DNA of 7,173 nt from an uncultured Muribaculaceae bacterium (lineage in GTDB: Bacteria > Bacteroidota > Bacteroidia > Bacteroidales > Muribaculaceae): assembly GCA_904502025.1 (NCBI GenBank), contig CAJGDJ010000061.1:1-7173 (forward strand). Reading direction: 5' to 3'. Positions 1 through 6,031 of the stretch are shown piece after piece. The notes beneath the pieces were generated by a model, which was not told the DNA's origin, searched no databases, and was given only the letters and a program-made list of their open reading frames with translations. The first letter of the stretch is position 1. Each line of letters opens with the position of its first letter. The translations under genes and the position numbers were made by a program.

Positions 1-710
1 AGGCCTAATTCGTTAGGGGCTTTGGTGCCTACTGGGTGAGTCATTGACGATGAATTACTTATGTACCATGCCACATCGCCAATGGTATTGCTACCAGAGT
101 ATTTATATCCTTTGCTTTTATTTCCTCCGCGAGCGGCATACTCCCATTCGGCTTCGGTGGGAAGACGGAACTTCTTGCCGGTTATCTTGTTCAAGCGGGG
201 GATAAAGATATTGACTATATCTTCCCAACTCACATAATATGCAGGATAATAATTACCTACTCCATATCTTGACGATGGATTAAAGTCTAACCATACATCT
301 GAAGCGTATGCACTCATCGTTGTGCCATCGGCTGCTGTGCCACTATATTTCATAACATATTCCCACAATTGCTGAGTTACTTCATATTTTCCAATATAAA
401 AATCACTCAAGGTTACTTGATGTGTGGGATATTCGTTTTCATATGGGTCTGATGTCCCTTGCTCTGAGGTTGCTCCCATAGTGAAGGTGCCGCCTTTGAC
501 ATAAACCATCTCGTCTTTCTCGAGATTTGAGAATATATCGGTATCAACATTTGAAATATCTTCTTGGGATATTATTTTTATACTATCTATACTTGAAATT
601 TCAAAAAATGTTTCAACTCCATCATTTGTATATACCACTAAATTTTGGGCATTAACAACTAGTGACACGAGTATAATCATTAATAATAGTATTATTTTAT
701 TCTTTTTCAT
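1..710 (-). CDS. Secreted SUMF1/formylglycine-generating-enzyme-like protein, 3' end outside window
   Basis: The open frame starts with ATG at 710 and runs without a stop to the left edge (236 codons seen). Residues 1-21 form a signal peptide: a KKNK start, a Leu/Ile/Val core and a likely cut after VVNA. Residues 23-46 carry a short motif (LVVYTNDG ... ISSIDSIKI) also present in the neighbouring gene. The SUMF1 fold starts near residue 68: VKGGTFTMG (71-79), GKYEVTQQLW (107-116), the hallmark RLPTEAEWEYAARGG (182-196) and PVGTKAPNELG (226-236). In the family the next segment is usually a GNVWEW-type motif followed by the catalytic or metal-binding part, which lies outside the window. Enzyme activity therefore cannot be judged. 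Many Bacteroidota SUMF1 proteins are non-catalytic surface proteins, and GldK of the T9SS has this fold, but the signal peptide here shows no lipobox, so GldK is unlikely. It lies 24 bases after the upstream gene and is probably co-transcribed with it. Confidence 0.9.
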   Translation of the reverse strand, partial: MKKNKIILLLMIILVSLVVNAQNLVVYTNDGVETFFEISSIDSIKIISQEDISNVDTDIFSNLEKDEMVYVKGGTFTMGATSEQGTSDPYENEYPTHQVTLSDFYIGKYEVTQQLWEYVMKYSGTAADGTTMSAYASDVWLDFNPSSRYGVGNYYPAYYVSWEDIVNIFIPRLNKITGKKFRLPTEAEWEYAARGGNKSKGYKYSGSNTIGDVAWYISNSSSMTHPVGTKAPNELG

Positions 711-734
711 ACGAAATCTTTTTATATAGTTTTA

Positions 735-1229
735 TTATTTGATAATTTTTTGTGTTTGGGTGGCTGTTGCGGTTACTGCTTTTACCACATACATGCCCGA
801 TGCACAATCGGCAAGGGAAACGGTGGCTTCGATGGTCATGGGCGTTAACATTTCTACCACTATGCCATTGATGTTACACACCACAATGGCTGTGATTTCT
901 TGTGATGATGACACCTTGATTTCTTGTGAACCGGAATTATAAGTTACCGACAAATCATTATTATCTGCCATCACCCCTTCTACTCCCGAGGGTTCTACCT
1001 CGAAAATTCCTTTTTCAAATGTGGAATAAGGATAGTTGTCAACAGTGGTTTTACTTTTTTGATATACTTCAAGATTGTTGGCGGTTTGTTTGCCAAAGGT
1101 AATCTTGCGAATATCGCCGATTGAATAGGATTTAACTTTTCCTCCTCCATGAAGTGTGAGATACTTCGGTGTGTCGGCCATCGCCACAATGGCGACAAGC
1201 ATCAAGATGAAAGTAACTAATTTTCTCAT
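735..1229 (-). CDS. Small secreted protein with T9SS-like C-terminal sorting domain
   Basis: This is a 164-residue protein starting at ATG 1229 and ending with TAA at 735-737. Residues 1-18 are a clear signal peptide (RK, then a hydrophobic core, ending VAMA before DT). Residues 23-45 hold the motif YLTLHGGG ... YSIGDIRKITF, matching the pattern at the same position in the downstream SUMF1-like protein. A short linker follows, then from about residue 90 a beta-rich domain with the features of T9SS type A sorting domains: strands such as EITAIVVCNINGIVV, a GMYVVKA strand (145-151) and a basic KIIK end (161-164). In that family the domain targets cargo through the outer membrane by the type IX system and is usually removed or used for surface attachment. 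The unusual point is that little else is left: there is no recognisable enzymatic or binding domain. It may be a small surface protein or a reduced paralogue of a larger cargo. It is probably the first gene of the minus-strand operon. Confidence 0.85.
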   Translation of the reverse strand: MRKLVTFILMLVAIVAMADTPKYLTLHGGGKVKSYSIGDIRKITFGKQTANNLEVYQKSKTTVDNYPYSTFEKGIFEVEPSGVEGVMADNNDLSVTYNSGSQEIKVSSSQEITAIVVCNINGIVVEMLTPMTIEATVSLADCASGMYVVKAVTATATQTQKIIK

Positions 1230-1269
1230 ATCGTTAATATTTATAGATTATTGATTATCATATAATCTA

Positions 1270-1300
1270 CAAAAATAAATATAATTAATTACCCCCCCCA
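1270..1300 (-). promoter_or_regulatory. Candidate Bacteroidota-type promoter for the minus-strand operon
   Basis: Read on the minus strand, TATTTTTG (plus 1277 down to 1270) fits the Bacteroidota -7 element TAnnTTTG exactly. The position of the -33 element, 19 bases upstream, falls on TGGG (1300 down to 1297) at the edge of a G8 run, only a partial match to TTTG. The inferred start of transcription would be about 30-40 bases before the ATG at 1229. The -7 match is direct observation; promoter activity is inference. Confidence 0.5.
1292..1299. repeat. Homopolymer C8/G8 tract in promoter spacer
   Basis: Eight consecutive C on the plus strand (G8 on the minus strand) stand out in an otherwise A/T-rich gap. 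The tract lies between, and partly overlaps, the expected -33 and -7 elements of the minus-strand promoter. A change in length by slippage would alter the spacing of those elements. Confidence 0.9.
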
Positions 1301-1420
1301 TTTTTACACTCTTTAACATTTGTTTTCTATATATTTTCTTCGGCAATGCCTCCCTCACTCCATTAGCATTGTATCACGAAGTGACGGAGAAGTTAATTTT
1401 GGCACAGCCTAATTTATTTG

Positions 1421-1456
1421 CTGATAATCCCACCACACATTTGTGCATTATCGCAG
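1421..1456. repeat. Composite inverted repeat upstream of the phage-like pair
   Basis: The outer arms are CTGATAAT (1421-1428) and ATTATCGCAG (1447-1456), which pair apart from a two-base CG bulge. Between them is a perfect inner palindrome, CACA-TT-TGTG (1436-1445). The element ends about 20 bases before the -7 box of the plus-strand promoter candidate. It may be an operator or a stem-loop; the arms are short enough that chance cannot be excluded. Confidence 0.4.
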
Positions 1457-1485
1457 TTTTTCGAATTTTTGAGAATGTAATTTTG
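1457..1485 (+). promoter_or_regulatory. Candidate promoter for the phage-like two-gene unit
   Basis: TAATTTTG (1478-1485) is an exact match to the Bacteroidota -7 element TAnnTTTG, ending 47 bases before the ATG at 1533. The upstream partner is weak: only a T-rich stretch at 1457-1461 lies near the right distance. The leader that follows is A/C-rich and has no Shine-Dalgarno-like GGAG, as is usual in this phylum. Confidence 0.4.
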
Positions 1486-1532
1486 CAGTTGAAATCAACA
1501 ACTCATTAACCATTATCCAAAACAACTGCACT

Positions 1533-3926
1533 ATGAGCAACATCAAAAACAGCAAACCAACAATTACTCAAATCATTCCATCAACAATCAACCACCACAC
1601 CACCACTTGCCACAATCTACAACAATCACAACACTGCAAATACCTCGTGCCGTCGCCTCTACCTCTTGAAATCGCCAACGGCAATTACACTCCTTTTCAC
1701 CATTTTACACATCGCAACGGCGAAACGACGTTATTTCTTTTGTCGGGCAATTCACTTGTGATTACAACCTATAACGGCACAAGCTACTCAGTTCCCACCG
1801 AAATAGCCACACTGCCATCAACTGCTCACTGTGGCATAAATTCAGGCAACTCAGTCTATATCATGACCGATGCCGGAGCTTATCGTATCGACTTCGATGC
1901 CGATTCCAACAAATGGATCGATATGGGAATAATGCCTCAATTTCCTGCCATAAAAATTACAGCAACCAACGCAACTGAATTTTCTACCGCCACAGCCCAA
2001 TTTTCACTTTCGGGCAACTACCCTCATTGGCAAGGCTCGCTCAATAAAAGCGACCAACAATTATTGACAGCAACGCTTATTAATGCTTATTCTTCATTAC
2101 AAAACGAAGCCCTGACGGCAGGTTTCTATATTCAGCCTATTATGGCTCGTTATCATCTGTTTGATGCAAATGAGAATTTGCTATTCTCGTCATCTCCAAT
2201 ATTGATTTCTTCTCCAAGCGGCTTTCAGTGCGTGAAACAAATTTCACTAACCACCAACGACTTTGCAACAATAAACAGCTCCACACTCCACGCCACCGGC
2301 TTTCAGATAGGAATAGAGACAGAAGCACTCAACAACTCACCTTGGGCTAACGTGATAGCAAACGTAGTTATTGAGACTACACCGATTCTCGACCCTATCA
2401 ACCGTTCAGCAGAGGCTCAATGCCGACTTAATTCCACATCTACCACTTCGGGCGAAATCAAAGCCTTTATGCCGGGAACATCGATTGCCTTGGTCGCCAC
2501 AACAGTTCCTCAAGAGCAATTGATCACAAATGCCATTAACTCCTTTTCTTCTATTGCTACACCTTTAATACGAATACCACAACCTTTCCTAAACGGAATA
2601 ACAAAAACAGGCATCACACCTCAACCCAACTTAGGCAAAGCTATCACAAACTCGCCAGTTCAATTTACCGCCCACACATCGGCACAAAGTGGCGACGTAG
2701 TGCTATGGGGCAATATCGCCTATTTGCGACCACATGCTCCGTCGATAGGCAACATTGCTACCACTGTCAACAATAGCAGTGGATTTTGGCGAGCTTTTGT
2801 GAGTGTCAAATTCCACAACAGCGACGATATTATAGTGTGGCATGGAGAAGGTGAAAATGGGTGCCCGTCAACACTTAGTCCTCTTATTGTTTATCCCCAA
2901 AGCGATGCCAGTGAAATCACAATCGGCATCTCGTATGGCAACAAGATTGTGCGAAACACATTTCCTCTCATACCACTTGCCGGTTCCAACTACTCCTATT
3001 ATTTACATTCATCGCTTAGTCCATTTACCATTACCGACGAAGCTCAAGCTTTTATTATCCCCACTCAGCACTCATCTCTCATAACAAAATGGGGTAAAAT
3101 TGCCATTGCTCATACTTCGCAACCATTATTACTCACTGCGTCGCAACAAATTGGAGAGGGAGAAATCAAAGCTATCACTCCGGCAGTGAGATCATCTTCA
3201 TCATGGGACTTTGCCCGCACTCATGCCTACACTTTTACCACAGCCGGCATCTTTGCCACCTCGGTCAATGCAAACCGTTCAAAGATTTCGACTCACATTA
3301 TCGACAATCGAAAAGTGTCAAGCTCTCAATCAGTAGCATTCGCCAATGATGCTGTTTATGCTATCGCATCGGGCAACCTTATTAGTGTTTCGGGAGCTAA
3401 AGCATCAACATTGAGACACAACACCCCTATTACATCACTGGCTTGGCACAACGCATCACACCTGCTTCTATGTGCCACCAACCATGATTATATGTTTCTT
3501 TTCGACCCTGCTCACAAACTCATATCAACATGCTTCTCTCCCTCCAACTCATGCTTATACAATTACCCTGAGTCTCCCTTATTATATAATAATGTGTCGT
3601 TATACGTTATAAAAAATCCCTCGTCAATAACTAATATCAAATGGAGCCATACAATAACAATTTTGAATCCGCACCAACGCATTTCGCTCGCATCGTTTAT
3701 GATTTCGGCTTCGCAATTTAACGGAACAATCTCACTAAGATGTCATGGAGGTGCAGGCGATAAAAATTCCTATCCCATAACCACATTAAATATAAACGGA
3801 GCTATCAATGCCCCAATCCCTATGCGTATAATTGCTCCCCCTCGCCCATATATCACAATCGAGATTGCAGGCAACACATCGAGCGACTTTGAGCTGCGTT
3901 CAATTCAATTATTGTTCAACATATAA
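1533..3926 (+). CDS. Phage virion/tail structural-like protein with propeller-like repeats
   Basis: This is a 797-residue protein with no signal peptide or membrane segment, so it is probably cytosolic until assembled. Residues 1-35 are rich in Thr, Asn, His and Gln and look disordered. From about residue 36 there are short propeller-like strands: IANGNYTPFHHF (47-58), NSLVITTYNGTSY (73-85), NSVYIMTDAGAYRIDFD (106-122), ending KWIDMGIMPQFPAIKI. Residues 556-660 repeat the style: a YTFTTAGIFAT segment (566-576), NDAVYAIASGNLISVSGA (605-622), then HLLLCATN and MFLFDPA. The C-terminus (703-797) is an all-beta domain of alternating strands. From memory, this arrangement (a final sentence-like 'Gly-Ile-Ala' strand, then a 'Val-Phe-Ala ... 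Leu ... Ser-Gly' strand) recurs in virion structural proteins of Bacteroidota phages; I could not test that by search. The terminase gene follows 37 bases on with no promoter seen between, so the two are likely one transcript. An alternative is a cellular propeller protein of unknown role. The next in-frame Met is at residue 111, so the 1533 start is preferred. Confidence 0.8.
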   Translation: MSNIKNSKPTITQIIPSTINHHTTTCHNLQQSQHCKYLVPSPLPLEIANGNYTPFHHFTHRNGETTLFLLSGNSLVITTYNGTSYSVPTEIATLPSTAHCGINSGNSVYIMTDAGAYRIDFDADSNKWIDMGIMPQFPAIKITATNATEFSTATAQFSLSGNYPHWQGSLNKSDQQLLTATLINAYSSLQNEALTAGFYIQPIMARYHLFDANENLLFSSSPILISSPSGFQCVKQISLTTNDFATINSSTLHATGFQIGIETEALNNSPWANVIANVVIETTPILDPINRSAEAQCRLNSTSTTSGEIKAFMPGTSIALVATTVPQEQLITNAINSFSSIATPLIRIPQPFLNGITKTGITPQPNLGKAITNSPVQFTAHTSAQSGDVVLWGNIAYLRPHAPSIGNIATTVNNSSGFWRAFVSVKFHNSDDIIVWHGEGENGCPSTLSPLIVYPQSDASEITIGISYGNKIVRNTFPLIPLAGSNYSYYLHSSLSPFTITDEAQAFIIPTQHSSLITKWGKIAIAHTSQPLLLTASQQIGEGEIKAITPAVRSSSSWDFARTHAYTFTTAGIFATSVNANRSKISTHIIDNRKVSSSQSVAFANDAVYAIASGNLISVSGAKASTLRHNTPITSLAWHNASHLLLCATNHDYMFLFDPAHKLISTCFSPSNSCLYNYPESPLLYNNVSLYVIKNPSSITNIKWSHTITILNPHQRISLASFMISASQFNGTISLRCHGGAGDKNSYPITTLNINGAINAPIPMRIIAPPRPYITIEIAGNTSSDFELRSIQLLFNI

Positions 3927-3963
3927 TCACACACTAATATCTACAAACTATCCATATTCAATC

Positions 3964-5838
3964 ATGAACTCTATTATTGCTGAAAACCGCCGTCGCAATG
4001 ACGCTCTTAACATTCCATACGACCCAATAAAAGGTATTGGTTGCATTGGAAGTCGCACTCGTGTCGATGTTTCACATTTGGGGTTCGGCTCAGAAGTGTG
4101 GCTGCCCGAAGCCATGCTCGCCGACGAAAAATATCCCATAGCCTCAACACATGCCGATAGTTGGGTAAAACTGCGTTGCCACCATGATTTTGAATTTTGG
4201 TGTGCCACATGCGTAAAAATCAAAGACAAATTGTCAGGGCAAGACATACCCTTTCGACTCAATGCACCCCAACGTCGCGTGGCAACACTTTTCGAGCAAC
4301 AACGCACAGCCTCACAACCCATTCGAGCAATTATGCTTAAAGCTCGCCAATGGGGCGGTTCTACACTGACTCAAATGTATATGGCATGGATTCAATCGGT
4401 TCATTGCCACAATTGGCACTCATTGATTTGCGCCCACGTAAAAGATACGGCAGCATCGATTCGTGGTATGTATTCCAAAATGTTATCCTCCTATCCTGAG
4501 CAATATTGGGAGGGAGACACTGCACCCAAATTCGCCCCTTTTGAACGCTCAACTAATATTAGAGAGATTGCCGGACGAGGCTGTCGCGTAACCGTAGGCT
4601 CAGCCGAAAACCAAGAAGCAGTGCGTGGTAGCGACTTTGCTATGGCTCATTTGTCGGAAACTGCCTTTTGGAGCGACAGCACAACCCGGTCGCCCGAGCG
4701 ATTCATTCGTGCTGTGTGTGGCTCTATCGCCCTTGTTCCCTACTCGCTAATTGTGATGGAAAGCACAGCAAATGGCGTAGGCAACTATTTTCATAACGAA
4801 TGGCTACGGGCAAAAGATGGAAAAAGCGACAAAACTCCAATCTTTGTTCCTTGGAACGAAATCGAAATCTACCGAATGCCGGTTGACAACCCAAAACAAC
4901 TATGGGTATCGATGGACGAATACGAACACAACCTGTGGAATAATGGACTTACTCTCGAAATGATTAATTGGTATCATCACAAGCGAACTGAATATCCCTC
5001 ACACGCCATGATGAAAGCCGAGTACCCATCTAACGACGTTGAAGCATTTACCTGCACCGGTCGCAACCTATTTTCTGCCGACTCTATCGAGCAATTACGG
5101 CTCAATTGCAAAGACCCTGAATTTATTGGCGAGCTTGCAGGAGATAGCATTGTGGGAGAAAACTCGTTATACAATATTCGTTTTCTATCCGATCCCAAAG
5201 GGAAACTCCAAATATGGGAAAAGCCCATTGCTGAAGCCCCATCGTCGCGATATATCGTGGCTGTCGATATTGGCGGGCGTTCACATTCGAGTGATTATTC
5301 GGTTATTACAGTTATTGATAGAGGAAAAGAACTTCCCGAAGTGGTGGCACAATGGCGAGGTCATATCGACCACGACATTCTCACATGGAAATGTGCTCAA
5401 ATAGCCCGATGGTATGCCAACGCCTTATTAGTCATAGAAAGCAACACACTCGAAACTGCCTGCGACAGAGACAATTCGCTCTACACACTATCGCAACTCA
5501 ATGGAGTGTATCACAACCTTTATCGACGTCCTCGATTGGGGCAAGCCAATGAATCACTTGAACCTCGCATAGGATTTCACACTAATCGAGCCACTAAATC
5601 ACTAATTATTACCAATCTCATTGCCATGGTGCGTGACAGAGGTTATGTGGAGCGATGCAATAACGCTTGCAACGAATTTGCCACATACGAGCAACTTCCA
5701 AACGGCTCTTTTGCAGCCAAACCGGGGCATCACGACGACATTTTAATGACTCGTGCCATTGCCCTTTATGTAGCTTCAACCACTAAAACAACTCCTCCTC
5801 AAGACTTTTCAGGATTGTTTTCAACAAACAGATGGTAG
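3964..5838 (+). CDS. terL: Phage-type terminase large subunit (TerL), complete
   Basis: This is a 624-residue packaging motor of the TerL type, which pumps DNA into procapsids and cuts it. ATPase half: an adaptor-like stretch with FRLNAPQRR (97-105), Walker A KARQWGGST (126-134), Walker B FAMAHLSETAFW (225-236) with the catalytic Glu at 232, and coupling motif ESTANG (266-271). The linker has EYPSNDVEAF (353-362), a common TerL signature. Nuclease half (RNase H fold): VAVDIGG with Asp435, SSDYS with Asp444, VIES with Glu492, and PGHHDD with Asp591 and Asp592. All acidic positions expected for metal binding are present, and the length is ordinary for the family, so it looks functional. The ATG at 3964 is chosen because the open frame extending back to 3832 overlaps the end of the upstream gene and its 44 extra residues do not resemble TerL. 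No small terminase, portal or capsid gene accompanies it in the window. Confidence 0.93.
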   Translation: MNSIIAENRRRNDALNIPYDPIKGIGCIGSRTRVDVSHLGFGSEVWLPEAMLADEKYPIASTHADSWVKLRCHHDFEFWCATCVKIKDKLSGQDIPFRLNAPQRRVATLFEQQRTASQPIRAIMLKARQWGGSTLTQMYMAWIQSVHCHNWHSLICAHVKDTAASIRGMYSKMLSSYPEQYWEGDTAPKFAPFERSTNIREIAGRGCRVTVGSAENQEAVRGSDFAMAHLSETAFWSDSTTRSPERFIRAVCGSIALVPYSLIVMESTANGVGNYFHNEWLRAKDGKSDKTPIFVPWNEIEIYRMPVDNPKQLWVSMDEYEHNLWNNGLTLEMINWYHHKRTEYPSHAMMKAEYPSNDVEAFTCTGRNLFSADSIEQLRLNCKDPEFIGELAGDSIVGENSLYNIRFLSDPKGKLQIWEKPIAEAPSSRYIVAVDIGGRSHSSDYSVITVIDRGKELPEVVAQWRGHIDHDILTWKCAQIARWYANALLVIESNTLETACDRDNSLYTLSQLNGVYHNLYRRPRLGQANESLEPRIGFHTNRATKSLIITNLIAMVRDRGYVERCNNACNEFATYEQLPNGSFAAKPGHHDDILMTRAIALYVASTTKTTPPQDFSGLFSTNRW

Positions 5839-5910
5839 TAACTTCATCGTTTATCTATAAAAAATACCGCTAAGCACATTTTTCACTATGCACTTTTTTC
5901 TACGTTTTAA

Positions 5911-5933
5911 TGTTAAAAATGCGATTTTTAGCA
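5911..5933. repeat. A/T-rich hairpin directly upstream of a promoter
   Basis: TGTTAAAAAT (5911-5920) and ATTTTTAGCA (5924-5933) form a ten-base-pair stem, with one G-T wobble, around a GCG loop. It is followed on the plus strand by seven A, not T, so it does not look like an intrinsic terminator for the terminase gene. It ends seven bases before the TTTG of the next promoter and may be a regulator binding site. Confidence 0.5.
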
Positions 5934-5940
5934 AAAAAAG

Positions 5941-5971
5941 TTTGCAGAGTAAAAAAAACTCCGTAAATTAG
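5941..5971 (+). promoter_or_regulatory. Near-consensus Bacteroidota promoter
   Basis: TTTG (5941-5944), followed by CA, is separated by exactly 19 bases from TAAATTAG (5964-5971), a seven-of-eight-type fit to TAnnTTTG in which only the third T of the TTTG part is replaced by A. Transcription would start near 5976-5979, giving a leader of about 55 A/T-rich bases before the ATG at 6032. The spacer contains an A8 run. This is the best promoter match in the window and fits the strong codon bias of the gene behind it. Confidence 0.75.
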
Positions 5972-6031
5972 CACCATGAATTATATTATCTAAATCAAAT
6001 ATTTTATTTATTAACTTTAAATTTTCAATTT

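Larger units (their letters stand above)
1230..1532. other. Divergent intergenic region
   Basis: This 303-base A/T-rich gap separates the minus-strand exported-protein operon from the plus-strand phage-like pair. I see no coding frame or RNA gene in it. It holds candidate Bacteroidota promoters facing both ways, an eight-base C run (1292-1299), a short inverted repeat TCAC-GAA-GTGA (1374-1384) and a composite inverted repeat (1421-1456). A further TAnnTTTG match, TAATTTTG at 1394-1401, has no convincing -33 partner at the usual distance. Confidence 0.7.

Noticed and set aside
739..942. Plus-strand open frame opposite the small secreted protein
   Set aside because: It lies within a gene whose minus-strand product has a signal peptide and a sorting-like domain; the plus-strand product shows nothing comparable.
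3832..3963. Upstream extension of the terminase frame to an ATG at 3832
   Set aside because: It would overlap the last 95 bases of the structural-like gene, and the 44 added residues do not look like a TerL N-terminus. ATG 3964 gives a clean gap and a normal family length.
3948..4322. Minus-strand open frame of 124 codons inside the terminase gene
   Set aside because: It is antisense to a well-supported coding region, has no recognisable domain or promoter, and is rich in Arg, Ser and Cys as typical for reverse-frame translations.
1533..5838. Insertion sequence or integrated element with defined ends
   Set aside because: I found no integrase or transposase, tRNA gene, or paired terminal repeats bounding the two-gene unit.
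5874..5900. Direct repeat GCACATTTTTC / GCACTTTTTTC, 16 bases apart
   Set aside because: Only two short imperfect copies in an A/T-rich gap, dominated by T runs; likely chance.
5839..5910. Intrinsic terminator after the terminase gene
   Set aside because: There is a T6 run at 5894-5899 but no G/C-rich stem directly before it; I could not draw a convincing hairpin.
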